Of a stretch of 64,000 bases of DNA, positions 19,885 to 28,441 are shown piece after piece. Location: the NCBI RefSeq assembly GCF_000017805.1, contig NC_009767.1, forward strand, positions 186,001-250,000. The letters are read 5' to 3'. The first letter of the stretch is position 1, and each line of letters opens with the position of its first letter. The notes under the pieces are model-generated. The model saw nothing but the letters and a program-made list of their open reading frames with translations, was not told where the DNA came from and made no database searches. The position numbers and the translations under genes were made by a program. Source of the DNA: Roseiflexus castenholzii DSM 13941. GTDB lineage: Bacteria > Chloroflexota > Chloroflexia > Chloroflexales > Roseiflexaceae.

Positions 19885-20967
19885 TCAGTGCGCCAATACA
19901 TAGCACATTGGCGCACTCTGACGCACAAAGCCTTTGAGTTCCAGGACTGCCAGCGCCGCAGACACTTCGTAGACCGGCATGGATGTGCGGCGTTGCAGAT
20001 CGTCGATATGGAGCGGCTCATACCCGACCAGCGCCAGCACTGCGGCTTCGACCGGATCATCGGGCAGGGCAGTGCGCACCTCTTGCTGGCTGGCTGCCAC
20101 GCTCATATCGAGCGCTTCCAGAATATCGCCAGCGCATGTCGCCAGTCCGGCGCCATTGCGAATCAGTTGGTTGGTTCCTTCAGACCGCGGGCTGAAGATC
20201 GGTCCCGGCACGGCAAAGACGTCGCGCCCCTGTTCGAGCGCGTAATCGACGGTAATCAGTGCGCCGCTCTTCGCCCCGGCTTCCACCACCAGCACCCCGC
20301 GCGCCAGCGCGCTGATCAACCGGTTGCGCACCGGAAAGAGTTGTGGGATAGGTCGCGCGCCGAGCGGAAATTCCGAGATCAGTGCGCCATTGCCGGCAAT
20401 ACGCCGCGCCAGAGCAGCATGCCGTTCGGGGTAGACCATATCGGCGCCACATGGCAGAACCGCCAGGGTTCGCCCACCAGCGTCGAGTGCGGCGGTATGC
20501 GCAATGCTGTCGATGCCCAGCGCCAGACCGCTCACAATCGTCACACCCGCCTCGACCAACCCGGTCGTCAGACGTCGGGTGGCTTCGCGTCCATACGACG
20601 TCGGCTGGCGTGTGCCGACCACCGCAACACTCCAGGAGTCGGCTTCGGAGAGCGCACCACGCACGTAGAGCAGCGGAGGCGGTGATGGGATATGGCGCAA
20701 GGGCGCAGGATACGCAGGGTTCTCACGGTCGATAAGGGTGATTCCGGCGCGTCGGGCGCGTTCTATCTCACGGTCGAGATCGAGTGTACGTCGCGTTTCA
20801 ATCAGAGATTCGATCAGTTTGGGTTCTAATCCGGCGGCGGCAAGTTCGGCAACCGACGCGCACCAGGCGGCTTCAATCGAGCCGCACCATTCGATCAGAC
20901 GATCAAGGCGAGCCGGACCAATGCCATTCACCCGGTTGAATCCCAGGTAATAACGAGTGTTTTCCAT
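19885..20967 (-). CDS. dprA: DNA processing protein A, DprA/Smf
   Basis: 360 residues from ATG 20967 (MENTRYYLGFN). DprA protects incoming single-stranded DNA and loads RecA during natural transformation. Residues about 1-75 are a helix-hairpin-helix/SAM-like domain (VNGIGPARLDRLIEW). The Rossmann-like DprA core follows: VAVVGTRQPTSYGREATRRL, SGLALGIDSIAHTAALDAGG, FPVRNRLISALARGVLVVEA and SGALITVDYALEQGRDVFAVPG. A C-terminal winged-helix (DDPVEAAVLALVGYEPLHIDDL) completes the usual architecture. Suggests the host may take up DNA. Adjacent to a MITE at its 3' end. Confidence 0.95.
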   Translation of the reverse strand: MENTRYYLGFNRVNGIGPARLDRLIEWCGSIEAAWCASVAELAAAGLEPKLIESLIETRRTLDLDREIERARRAGITLIDRENPAYPAPLRHIPSPPPLLYVRGALSEADSWSVAVVGTRQPTSYGREATRRLTTGLVEAGVTIVSGLALGIDSIAHTAALDAGGRTLAVLPCGADMVYPERHAALARRIAGNGALISEFPLGARPIPQLFPVRNRLISALARGVLVVEAGAKSGALITVDYALEQGRDVFAVPGPIFSPRSEGTNQLIRNGAGLATCAGDILEALDMSVAASQQEVRTALPDDPVEAAVLALVGYEPLHIDDLQRRTSMPVYEVSAALAVLELKGFVRQSAPMCYVLAH

Positions 20968-21045
20968 AGCACACCTGACTCCCCTGGGAGAGTAACAAGC
21001 GGCAGTTCCTTCCCTGCCGATCATGTGGAGTATACAGTTCGCTTA

Positions 21046-21900
21046 TTACCAGAGGTCGATCGCGCGCAATGGGCGCAACGTCGCCGCGAGATTGCTCAGA
21101 TCGGCGTCGAAGCCGTACCGCTGCGCCAGAGCGCATGCGCGGGTGGTGAGTTCGGTGGCCGGCGCGGGCATACGCCCCACGCCAAACGCAACGAGAGAGT
21201 GGCGCAGCGGCGTCGCCAGTGTGGTGTGCCACGCAGCGCGAAAGGCGTCCACTTTCGTGGAAAGATGCGGATCGCTGCGCAGGAAGTTGACGCCGATGAC
21301 ACCGCCGGGGCGCAACCGTTCCCGACAGAGCGCATAAAACTCCGCCGTCGCCAGATGATTCAGATTGTCACGAGCATCACTAAACGCATCCATAATAATA
21401 ATGTCATAACGGTGCATCGTCGATTGGAGAAACGCCTGCGCATCGGCGATGTGGAGGCGCTGCCGTTCGTCGAATATCACACCGAAATAGTCGGCGGCGA
21501 TAGTCTCGAATGCCGGATCAACATCGACATTGTCGATGTTCACATCAGGGAGATGAGCGTGCAGCGCCAGCGACATGCGTCCCCCGCCAAAACCGAGCAT
21601 GCAGATGCGGTGTGGCGCCGGACGCCAGAGAAGCGTGAGCAGGAGCGCACGGGTATAGGGCGCCAGGAGATGCAGCGGTCGCTCAATATCGATCCGCGAC
21701 ATTGGTCCATCGAGTGCGCCGGTTTCCGGGTTCAGAAAAAAAAGGCTGATAAACGATGCATCCTTGATAACCCAGAGGCGCGTTTGCGGCAATGATCGAT
21801 CATAAATGACGCCGTCAGGAAGGGTGCGGAGCCAGGCGAGGCGCCGGGAAAGGGAGGCGGTGTACGATGCAAGGTGAGTGGTTGCGCCTTGTGACGCCAT
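21046..21900 (-). CDS. Spermidine-synthase-like protein
   Basis: About 284 residues from ATG 21900 (MASQGATTHL). The fold is the spermidine synthase/methyltransferase Rossmann type: CMLGFGGGRMSLALH is the nucleotide motif, NVDVDPAFETIA the acidic strand end, and IIIMDAFSDARDNLNHL the catalytic-region Asp. An N-terminal strand domain (LPDGVIYDRSLPQTRLWV) is present. True spermidine synthases share these marks, but many such stand-alone proteins have unproven function. The start lies 8 bases after the UbiB stop, consistent with an operon; an alternative ATG at 21918 would overlap it. Confidence 0.75.
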   Translation of the reverse strand: MASQGATTHLASYTASLSRRLAWLRTLPDGVIYDRSLPQTRLWVIKDASFISLFFLNPETGALDGPMSRIDIERPLHLLAPYTRALLLTLLWRPAPHRICMLGFGGGRMSLALHAHLPDVNIDNVDVDPAFETIAADYFGVIFDERQRLHIADAQAFLQSTMHRYDIIIMDAFSDARDNLNHLATAEFYALCRERLRPGGVIGVNFLRSDPHLSTKVDAFRAAWHTTLATPLRHSLVAFGVGRMPAPATELTTRACALAQRYGFDADLSNLAATLRPLRAIDLW

Positions 21901-21907
21901 ATGCCTC

Positions 21908-23674
21908 TCAGCGATCATTGCGGGGCCAGACGGTCCAGAGCGCCACACCGGCTGCGGCTGCCCACGACCAGAACGCTTCGTCGGCAAAGCCATTGATCCG
22001 CAGCAGCGTTCCGCCGATGAACAGCGCAGCCGCGATAATGCCGCCGGAGAGTCGGTTTGTCGCTCGTTCGACGCGCTTCATCCCACGTTCGAGGCGTGAG
22101 AGATCGACGCGCATCTGCAATTCGCCCCGGTTGGCGGCTTTGTAGTAGGCATCCATCTGACGCGGCAGCGTCGCCGCCACCTGACTGAGCGCCGTCACTT
22201 CACGGCGAATCTCTTCCAGCCAGTCGCCATTGCGCCGTTCGCGGTCGAGCATGGCCTGCGCAAATGGTTGCGTCTCCTCGAACAGATTGATATCGGGGTG
22301 CAAGCCGGTCACGATCCCGCTCACCAGGCTGATCGCCCGTCCCAGATAAATCAGGTCTTGTGGTATCTGAAAAGGAAGATCGCGCACGAGATGCTCCGTT
22401 TCATCAAACAGTTTCTCGACGTCGATGTTGGTCAACTCGCGTTGCGAGCGGGCATAGGTATGGCGCAGGACGATCTGGAGCGCCTGAATAATCGGACGCC
22501 GGTCGGCGCCGGGCAGAATCATGCCCAGACGGTCAAGCGCCTCGACAATACGCTCCGGGTCGTTCGTCGCAAGCCCGATCACACCACCCCGCATAATCTC
22601 CATGGTCGTCGGCGGCAGATGCCCGACCATACCGCAGTCAAGGAGAATAAGCGTGAACGGCGCACCAGGTTTGACGCCATTGGTTTGCGGCGGCGGCGGA
22701 CCCTCAACGCGCACGAAAATATTGCCGGGGTGCGGATCGGCGTGGAAGAAGCCGTCGATGAAAAACTGCTTCAGGTACGCGCGGTTGAGGCGCGTGGCGA
22801 CTTCGGCACGATCGACGCCAGCGCGATCAAGTGCGGCATAGTCGCTGATTTTGATGCCATCGACGCGCTCCATAATCAACACGCGCCGGGTTGAGAGTTC
22901 GGGGTAGGGTTTGGGGAAGTACACCCCCGGCGTATCGGCGAAATTGACGCGAAACCGCAGCGCATGGTGCGCCTCGCTCACATAGTCGAGCTCTTCGCGC
23001 AAAACACGCGCAAATTCCTCGAAGAGAAGCTCCAGATCGGCGCGTCGCCGGATCAGCGGATAGTTCTTCACCACGCGCACTGCCCACAGCACGGCGCTCA
23101 GATCGATTTCGACGATTTCATCGATGCGCGGGCGCTGAATTTTGATCGCGACCGGTCTCCCGTCACGGAGTTCGCCATAGTACACCTGACCGAGCGATGC
23201 AGCCGCCACCGGCGTCGGGTCGAAGCGCGCAAAAATCCGTTCGGGTGATGCGCCCAATTCGGCGATGAGTATTTGCAGCACATACGGCAGCGGCGCCGGC
23301 GGCACTTCGTCCTGCAAACCGGCAAGTTCATCGGTGATCGCAGCCGGAAGCACATCGGCGCGGGCGCTGAGGAACTGACCGAGTTTGATCAGCACCCCAC
23401 CCATCCGCACCGCTAGACGACGAAATTCGCGCGCCATGCGCTGATAGCGGGCGACACCGGTGCGCTGTGCATACCAGCGGGTTAACCGGTAGCGGTTGAA
23501 CAGAATATCGACAATGAAAACGTGGACGATAACCCGGAAAAAGAACCAGGATACACGAAGAAAGCGTCGCCGCCTCGGTACCGGAAACGGACGAAGATCG
23601 GGCGGCAGCGGAGGAAGCGTGAGTATGGCGCCGGGGTCTGAACCGGTCGTTGTCGGCTTTGTGACCGTTTGCAC
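21908..23674 (-). CDS. ABC1/UbiB-family atypical protein kinase-like protein
   Basis: 588 residues from GTG 23674; the frame stays open upstream to ATG 23728 and beyond. Family signatures: the KxGQ motif GGVLIKLGQFLSARADVLP, A-rich nucleotide loop AAASLGQVYYGELRDGRPVAIKIQRP, catalytic FFHADPHPGNIFVR and metal-binding LLDCGMVGHL. One or two C-terminal membrane helices follow (LSGGIIAAALFIGGTLL, AAAAGVALWTVW). Relatives support isoprenoid-quinone synthesis or lipid handling, and this group hydrolyses ATP rather than phosphorylating proteins. A TATAAT box at 23682-23687 just upstream would give a nearly leaderless message at GTG 23674. Confidence 0.85.
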   Translation of the reverse strand: MQTVTKPTTTGSDPGAILTLPPLPPDLRPFPVPRRRRFLRVSWFFFRVIVHVFIVDILFNRYRLTRWYAQRTGVARYQRMAREFRRLAVRMGGVLIKLGQFLSARADVLPAAITDELAGLQDEVPPAPLPYVLQILIAELGASPERIFARFDPTPVAAASLGQVYYGELRDGRPVAIKIQRPRIDEIVEIDLSAVLWAVRVVKNYPLIRRRADLELLFEEFARVLREELDYVSEAHHALRFRVNFADTPGVYFPKPYPELSTRRVLIMERVDGIKISDYAALDRAGVDRAEVATRLNRAYLKQFFIDGFFHADPHPGNIFVRVEGPPPPQTNGVKPGAPFTLILLDCGMVGHLPPTTMEIMRGGVIGLATNDPERIVEALDRLGMILPGADRRPIIQALQIVLRHTYARSQRELTNIDVEKLFDETEHLVRDLPFQIPQDLIYLGRAISLVSGIVTGLHPDINLFEETQPFAQAMLDRERRNGDWLEEIRREVTALSQVAATLPRQMDAYYKAANRGELQMRVDLSRLERGMKRVERATNRLSGGIIAAALFIGGTLLRINGFADEAFWSWAAAAGVALWTVWPRNDR

Positions 23675-23681
23675 ATGTCGT

Positions 23682-23687
23682 ATTATA
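23682..23687 (-). promoter_or_regulatory. Candidate -10 box for the UbiB gene
   Basis: Perfect TATAAT on the minus strand; no good -35 at 16-18 bases. Predicted start of transcription is at or next to the GTG at 23674. On the opposite strand TATCAT at 23723-23728 sits 7 bases before the phosphatase ATG, so both divergent genes may be leaderless. Confidence 0.35.
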
Positions 23688-23735
23688 GCATCACCTTTCC
23701 CATGGAAACGCCCGGTTTCTGGTATCATTATCACT

Positions 23736-24353
23736 ATGCGCACCGCTCTCTGGCTTGTTCGACATGGGCAAACGCCGCTCAACAAACAACGTCGCTATCA
23801 GGGACGAACCGATAGCCCGCTGACCTCGTTCGGCGTCTTGCAAGCGCAGGCATTGGCGCGTCGTCTGCGGCGAATTCCCCTGACCGTTGCGATCATCAGC
23901 CCTTGCAAACGAGCGCATGACACTGCGGCTGAAATAGTGCGCGGGCGGGAAATCCCGGTGGTCGAAGATGTGCGCTGGAGTGAAACGAACCATGGGCGCT
24001 GGGAAGGATTGACGTATGCAGAGGTGCGCGCGCGCTTTCCTGAAGAAGCTGCCGCGCGCTTCGCCGATGCGTTGCACGGGCGGGCGCAGGGCGGCGAAAG
24101 CCTCGCTGAAGTCAATGCGCGCATTCTGGAGGCATGGCACAGCCTGTTCCCTGCATATCCCGGCGGACGCATCCTTGTCGTTACCCACGCCACTCCTATT
24201 CAACTGATTCTGTGCCGTATCACCGGTCTGGCGCCGACCGATCACTGGCGCTGGCGTGTCGATCTGGGGAGCCTGACGGCAATCGATGTCTATGGCGGCG
24301 GACCAATCGTGCGCACGGTCAACGAAATACCATGGTTGGGAATGAGGGAATGA
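23736..24353 (+). CDS. Histidine phosphatase family protein, possibly alpha-ribazole phosphatase
   Basis: 205 residues of the phosphoglycerate-mutase-like superfamily. The catalytic phospho-His lies in LVRHGQTPLN, with ISPCKRAHDTAAEI (second Arg), GRWEGLTYAEV (Glu), GGESLAEV and the late catalytic His in VVTHATPIQLILC. The next plus-strand gene is cobS, and CobC removes the phosphate from alpha-ribazole phosphate or adenosylcobalamin phosphate in that pathway, so CobC is a reasonable guess. The family is too broad to be certain. ATG at 23736 is chosen because the frame upstream runs through the divergent gene. Confidence 0.8.
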   Translation: MRTALWLVRHGQTPLNKQRRYQGRTDSPLTSFGVLQAQALARRLRRIPLTVAIISPCKRAHDTAAEIVRGREIPVVEDVRWSETNHGRWEGLTYAEVRARFPEEAAARFADALHGRAQGGESLAEVNARILEAWHSLFPAYPGGRILVVTHATPIQLILCRITGLAPTDHWRWRVDLGSLTAIDVYGGGPIVRTVNEIPWLGMRE

Positions 24354-24450
24354 GGAGTGAGGGGCGGGTCCGCCTTTGACCTTCCCTCTGTACCCGCTCA
24401 CCGTGTGAGTGCGCGTCCCCAGCACACCCCTGCCCGCAACCATCCCGCCT

Positions 24451-24786
24451 TCACTGTTCGCTTCCGCCGAACATGTTCAGCAACACGACGCCAGCAATGA
24501 TCAACACAATACCGATGACACCTGTGATGTTCAACTGTTCGCGCCACACCAGCACGCCGATAACCGCAATGGCGGCTGTTCCCAATCCTGACCAGATGGC
24601 GTAGGCGACGCCGAGCGGAATCGTGCGCAGGCTAAGGGACATGAGGTAAAATGAGGCGCCATACCCGGCAATCACCAGAAGCGTTGGCATCAGGCGTGTA
24701 AAGCCGTCGGCGGCTTTGAGCGCGTTGGTTCCGATCAGTTCACAGACAATAGCGCCAAACAGAAGCATCATTCCACGCGGATCCAT
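24451..24786 (-). CDS. Small multidrug resistance (SMR) family transporter
   Basis: 111 residues with four membrane helices. The essential membrane Glu is residue 16 in GAIVCELIGT, and helix 3 carries the signature AYAIWSGLGTAAIAVIG. SMR dimers exchange cationic drugs, polyamines or guanidinium for protons. ATG at 24786 (MDPRGMMLLF) has GGGAGGG immediately upstream; translation from MMLL five codons later is possible. It lies between the phosphatase and cobS genes on the opposite strand and is unrelated to cobalamin as far as the sequence shows. Confidence 0.9.
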   Translation of the reverse strand: MDPRGMMLLFGAIVCELIGTNALKAADGFTRLMPTLLVIAGYGASFYLMSLSLRTIPLGVAYAIWSGLGTAAIAVIGVLVWREQLNITGVIGIVLIIAGVVLLNMFGGSEQ

Positions 24787-24819
24787 ACAACCCTCCCAAT
24801 TGAGACAGGAACGCATACG

Positions 24820-25626
24820 ATGTCCTCTGAGCATACCACGTCGCAGCATGCGCCGCGCAACCGGTGGGGTCCGCTGTGGCCCATCGGCGAGGCGTTGCGC
24901 TTTCTGACGGTCATTCCCGTGCCAGGGCTGCCGCCGATGACGGCGGAGGCGATTCCGCGCGCCATTCCGTACTTTCCTGTCGCAGGGCTGGCACTGGGAG
25001 CGTTGCTGGTCGCCGTCGGTTGGATAGCGGGGGCGCTCTGGAACGAAACTGTGCGCGCAATTGCGCTGGTAGTCGTCTGGGGTATGCTGACGGCGGGGCT
25101 GCACCTCGATGGATTAAGCGATACCTTCGACGGCGTTATGAGCTGGCGATCGCGCGAACGCAAACTGGAAATCATGCGCGACAGCAGAATAGGGGTTATG
25201 GGGGCGCTGGCGCTGGCAGCAGTGCTGGGGTTGAAAGCGACGTTCCTGGCGACTGCCGGCGACGCCTGGATCGCGGCTGCGGCGCTTGCGCCGGTGTTGG
25301 GACGCTGGGCGGATGTCTATGGCATTGTGCGCTTTCCACCGGCGCGCGAAGGCGGTTTGGGACGCGCGTTCCAATCGCAACTGCGCCCTGGCGATTTCGT
25401 GATCGCCAGTGGCACGACGCTGATCCTGGCGCTGGCGCTGGGAGGCGCGCGCGGACTGGCGGCGCTGGCGATCGTCTGGCTGGTTACTCACCTGCTGGGA
25501 CGCTGGTGGACGCGCGATCTCGGCGGGTTGACGGGCGACACCTATGGCGCGCTCTGTGAGATTGCCGAAGTCGTTGTGCTGGCGACGCTCACTGCGAGTA
25601 TTCCGGTGCATCTGGTCGGGAGATAA
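24820..25626 (+). CDS. cobS: Adenosylcobinamide-GDP ribazoletransferase (cobalamin synthase)
   Basis: 268 residues, integral membrane enzyme that joins adenosylcobinamide-GDP and alpha-ribazole in the last part of cobalamin assembly. Motifs: ALRFLTVIPVPG, the metal-binding HLDGLSDTFDG, RDSRIGVMGALAL and GGLTGDTYGALCE. Six to seven hydrophobic helices are visible. It is the only certain cobalamin gene in the window, though the histidine phosphatase 466 bases upstream on the same strand may be CobC. Confidence 0.95.
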   Translation: MSSEHTTSQHAPRNRWGPLWPIGEALRFLTVIPVPGLPPMTAEAIPRAIPYFPVAGLALGALLVAVGWIAGALWNETVRAIALVVVWGMLTAGLHLDGLSDTFDGVMSWRSRERKLEIMRDSRIGVMGALALAAVLGLKATFLATAGDAWIAAAALAPVLGRWADVYGIVRFPPAREGGLGRAFQSQLRPGDFVIASGTTLILALALGGARGLAALAIVWLVTHLLGRWWTRDLGGLTGDTYGALCEIAEVVVLATLTASIPVHLVGR

Positions 25627-25710
25627 TGTCTCGAACCGGAACCAGCGTCTTTATGATCTCTCACAAAGGCGCAGAGACTTTCTCGATGCTCTTTTTGCCT
25701 TCGGCAGAAA

Positions 25711-25836
25711 GGCATGGTCACCCCGAGCGGAGCGAGGGGTCGTGCGCGTCCCGCTCCGATTCCGCGCTGCGCTCGGTTAGATTCCGCGCTGCGCTCGGAA
25801 TGACAAGGAAGGCGGCATCTTCCATCGTCATTGGTG
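25711..25836 (-). repeat. MITE-like repeat, copy 3, one end lost
   Basis: Inverted relative to copies 1 and 2. It begins at GGCATGGTCACCCCGAGC, so the left terminus is missing, and ends CGTCATTGGTGT, a degraded terminus. Two GCTGCGCTCGGAATG-type units are visible. Its last 42 bases are repeated at 25899-25940 within the 104-bp duplication. Confidence 0.75.
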
Positions 25837-26002
25837 TTCTTTGATCAGACCAGGGTCCATAATCCCATCACAGCGCGCATGATCGCCAGTTCGCCAATTC
25901 GGAATGACAAGGAAGGCGGCATCTTCCATCGTCATTGGTGTTCTTTGATCAGACCAGGGTCCATAATCCCATCACAGCGCGCATGATCGCCAGTTCGCCA
26001 AT
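25795..26002. repeat. Perfect 104-bp tandem duplication
   Basis: 25795-25898 and 25899-26002 are identical over 104 bases. The unit holds the right end of MITE copy 3 plus the last 18 codons of the DinB-like gene. Only the copy next to the gene is in frame with it, so one copy is an orphan of the gene's 3' end. Confidence 0.9.
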
Positions 26003-26434
26003 GTGGTATGAATTGTGGGTGGCAATGATGTTGATCTCGCGCACGATTGAATGCCGATACTCGCCGCTGTTTGGCAAGGGCGCAAAGAGATCGACATCGG
26101 GATCGTTGATGATATTCACCAGTTGCTGTCGGTCAGCAAGGAACTGCTCGACAGTGCGGTTCCAACCCGCCGGATCGGTGGTCGCCGCTGGGTCGGGCCA
26201 GAGATCGTCGGGAAAACGGAGCCAGGTATAATGGTCGGACTGGATGTATTCCAGAATATCGCGCTGACAGATGCGCAGATGTTCCAACAGATGCCAGAAG
26301 GTGTAGGGGCAGTTTGGCAGGCGCGTGTTGATATGCGACTCAGGAAAAGCGGCGACTGCATCTTCGAAAATCATATGCGCCTGGCGCTCGATCAGCATGT
26401 TGGTCAACTGTTGGCGCAGTTCAGCGGTATCCAT
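25949..26434 (-). CDS. DinB-like (metal-dependent four-helix bundle) protein
   Basis: 161 residues from ATG 26434 (MDTAELRQQL), preceded by GAAAGGAACG. DinB/YfiT-type proteins are four-helix bundles with a three-His metal site; the matching histidines appear in CPYTFWHLLEHLRICQRDIL and THNSYHIGELAIMRAVMG. Relatives act as thiol-dependent transferases or have no known function. The longer frame upstream (to 26692) overlaps the divergent DUF5995 gene and is not used. The 3' end is duplicated downstream. Confidence 0.85.
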   Translation of the reverse strand: MDTAELRQQLTNMLIERQAHMIFEDAVAAFPESHINTRLPNCPYTFWHLLEHLRICQRDILEYIQSDHYTWLRFPDDLWPDPAATTDPAGWNRTVEQFLADRQQLVNIINDPDVDLFAPLPNSGEYRHSIVREINIIATHNSYHIGELAIMRAVMGLWTLV

Positions 26435-26518
26435 ACACAACGTTCCTTTCAGTATCAACCCGATGGGGCTGTTCCGAATTGAACAGGCGTCTATCGGCCA
26501 GGGCGGAGGTTCCATGCA

Positions 26519-27286
26519 ATGATACACCACGAGCTGCTCGAACGCATGCATAGCCGGGTGGACGCCTGGGATGCGACCGGCGACCGCCGCGCGATCTTTC
26601 TGGCGTGCTATGCGCTGATGACGAGCAACATGCTCGAAGGAGTCGAAGCGGGACGTTTCGACGACAATGCCTGGGTGCATACGCTGATGCATCAGTTTGC
26701 AGAATATTATTTCATCGCCCTGGAAGGGTATGACTGCGGCGCCGGCTGGCTACCCGAAGTCTGGCGGCAGGCGCACAACCTGACGCGCACCCCGAACGTG
26801 CCGCCGCTGGTCCATCTCCTCCTCGGCATCAATGCACATATCAACTGTGACCTGACTCTTGTGCTCGATGACCTGCTACGCGGCGTATGGGACGATCTGA
26901 CGCCATTGTTGCGCGAATCGCGGCGCAATGATTATCTGATGGTGAATACGATCATCGGCGAAACGATCGATGTTGTGCAGGACACCGTGCTGGAACGCTA
27001 CTCGCCAGCCATGAACATCATCGATGTCGCCTTTGGGTCGCTCGACGAGTGGGTCACTGCGCGCCTGATCCGCAACTGGCGACGCGATGTGTGGGACCGA
27101 GCGATGGTGTTGGTGCAGACGCACGACACGCAGATGCGTGAGGCATTGCGCCATCAGGCAGATCTTCAGGCGCTCCAGCGCATGCGCCTGGTTGTGACGG
27201 GAGGCGCGTTGGGAGCGCGATCCTTCGGTTTTTCGCAACGCTGGCTGCGGCGCCTGGGGTTGATGGCTGATACCAAGGACGATTGA
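26519..27286 (+). CDS. DUF5995-family protein ending inside a MITE
   Basis: 255 residues, cytoplasmic and helical. The block VPPLVHLLLGINAHINCDLTLVL is the strongest mark of the DUF5995 family; function unknown. ATG at 26519 follows GGCGGAGG. The last codons (Asp-Thr-Lys-Asp-Asp-stop) are read from the left terminus of MITE copy 4, starting at 27270, so the insertion has replaced the original C terminus. How many native residues were lost cannot be judged here. Confidence 0.75.
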   Translation: MIHHELLERMHSRVDAWDATGDRRAIFLACYALMTSNMLEGVEAGRFDDNAWVHTLMHQFAEYYFIALEGYDCGAGWLPEVWRQAHNLTRTPNVPPLVHLLLGINAHINCDLTLVLDDLLRGVWDDLTPLLRESRRNDYLMVNTIIGETIDVVQDTVLERYSPAMNIIDVAFGSLDEWVTARLIRNWRRDVWDRAMVLVQTHDTQMREALRHQADLQALQRMRLVVTGGALGARSFGFSQRWLRRLGLMADTKDD

Positions 27287-27379
27287 AGATGCCGCATGCG
27301 TGTCATTCCGAGCGCAGCGCGGAATCTGCGCGGGTCGCGCACGACCCCGAGCAGGGCGAGGGGTGACCATGCCGGAGGA
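27270..27379 (+). repeat. MITE-like repeat, copy 4, right end missing
   Basis: Starts ATACCAAGGACGATTGAAG (one terminal mismatch) and runs to GGTGACCATGCCGG at about 27379, where it stops short of the right terminus. It lies between the DUF5995 gene, whose stop codon it provides, and the 3' end of the thioredoxin gene. Confidence 0.75.
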
Positions 27380-27382
27380 ATA

Positions 27383-27829
27383 TCACGTGGTAAGGGCATT
27401 GTGCCGGGTTTGCGGCGCCGCATGTGCAACGTTGCCAACCTGCCCGGCGAGGGTTGCAGCATCGGTGAAGCCAAGATTGACATAGCGCACTGCACCCGTC
27501 GCATCGAGCACAACCGTCGCCGGCGCGGTCAGGATGCCGAGGCGATCAACAAGGTACGGGTATTCTGGCGCTGCCAGGATGCGCACGGTAACTGCGTCCT
27601 CCAGCGCAGCAGCCAGGTGCGCCAGCGCCGGCGCCTGGCGGGTGCGGCACTCGACGCATCCAGGGGTCGAAAAGCCGATAACCGCCGGTTTCCCGGCTGG
27701 AATGATGCCGGCAAACGGCGTTTCGTGCGCCAGTGCGCGAACCTTCCAGGCGCGCCAGAGGCAAAGGCATCCCCATGCCAGCGCAACCGCCACAGCAATT
27801 GCGATGATGAGCAATAATCGATCAACCAT
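27383..27829 (-). CDS. Membrane-anchored thioredoxin-family protein
   Basis: 148 residues from ATG 27829 (MVDRLLLIIAIAVAV): one N-terminal membrane helix, then a thioredoxin fold with the active site CVEC in GFSTPGCVECRTRQAP and the cis-Pro loop near LTAPATVVLD. It probably reduces or oxidises thiols on the outer face of the membrane. The DUF4395 gene lies 97 bases upstream on the same strand, a pairing seen in other bacteria, so the two likely work together. The frame upstream of ATG 27829 lacks support. Confidence 0.82.
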   Translation of the reverse strand: MVDRLLLIIAIAVAVALAWGCLCLWRAWKVRALAHETPFAGIIPAGKPAVIGFSTPGCVECRTRQAPALAHLAAALEDAVTVRILAAPEYPYLVDRLGILTAPATVVLDATGAVRYVNLGFTDAATLAGQVGNVAHAAPQTRHNALTT

Positions 27830-27926
27830 TGGTTGCCACCCCTGGAAAGTTACGTGCCCAGCCCAATCCGCAGGAGTCCGTTTCAATCCATTCGTATCCG
27901 GGTCCTATCACATGCCCGATCCGTAA

Positions 27927-28373
27927 TCAATGCGATGCGCGCAGGCGCTGAAGCTGGAAGAAGATGAAACAGCCGACGCAGAAGCCAAACAGCAGGTTGA
28001 TTGCCGCCAGTACAACAACAAGCAGCGCTAGCGCCCACCCGACCGTCGTTGCACCCGCGAGAAGCGCGACACTCGCCAGGAACAGCACCGTTGCGCCCAT
28101 CCCTTGCGCAAAACGGTGAGGCGCGGCATCTTCCTGGTGGATGTCGGGGCGCAGCACCCCGGCAGGGCGCAGCACATCGCGGTAGAGGCGTTGAAAGAGC
28201 GCCAGCGCAGGCGACACTGTGCCGAGCGCCATAACAATAGCGACAATGGCGACTAGCCAGGGCAGATCGACCACAAACGCAACCAGCAGCAGGGTGATGA
28301 TCGCCGCCTGATTGACCCGCAGTGCGGTGCGGTCGAAGACAGGCGGCGATGGGTTCATCGATTCGGCAGACAT
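27927..28373 (-). CDS. DUF4395 membrane protein
   Basis: 148 residues from ATG 28373 (MSAESMNPSP) with GAGGAAC before it. Features: VFDRTALRVNQAAIITLLLVA, a second hydrophobic pair, and the C-terminal signature FGFCVGCFIFFQL with two cysteines in the membrane, typical of DUF4395. The CxxC-like pair and the neighbouring thioredoxin suggest a role in passing electrons or disulfides across the membrane; this is inference. A good promoter covered by inverted repeats lies directly upstream. Confidence 0.82.
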   Translation of the reverse strand: MSAESMNPSPPVFDRTALRVNQAAIITLLLVAFVVDLPWLVAIVAIVMALGTVSPALALFQRLYRDVLRPAGVLRPDIHQEDAAPHRFAQGMGATVLFLASVALLAGATTVGWALALLVVVLAAINLLFGFCVGCFIFFQLQRLRASH

Positions 28374-28412
28374 GCTGAGTTCCTCATACAACCTTGCTCT
28401 TCTACTGTCTTA

Positions 28413-28441
28413 ATCTTAGACAAGTTTATCTACTTTGTCAA
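28413..28441 (-). promoter_or_regulatory. Promoter of the DUF4395-thioredoxin operon
   Basis: On the minus strand a perfect TTGACA (28436-28441) and TAAGAT (28413-28418) are separated by exactly 17 bases. Predicted start near 28406 gives a leader of about 33 nt to ATG 28373. The region is AT-rich compared with its surroundings. Confidence 0.6.

Noticed and set aside
24864..25559. Alternative-frame open reading frame within cobS
   Set aside because: The frame of 24820 carries all cobalamin synthase motifs; the other is a shadow.
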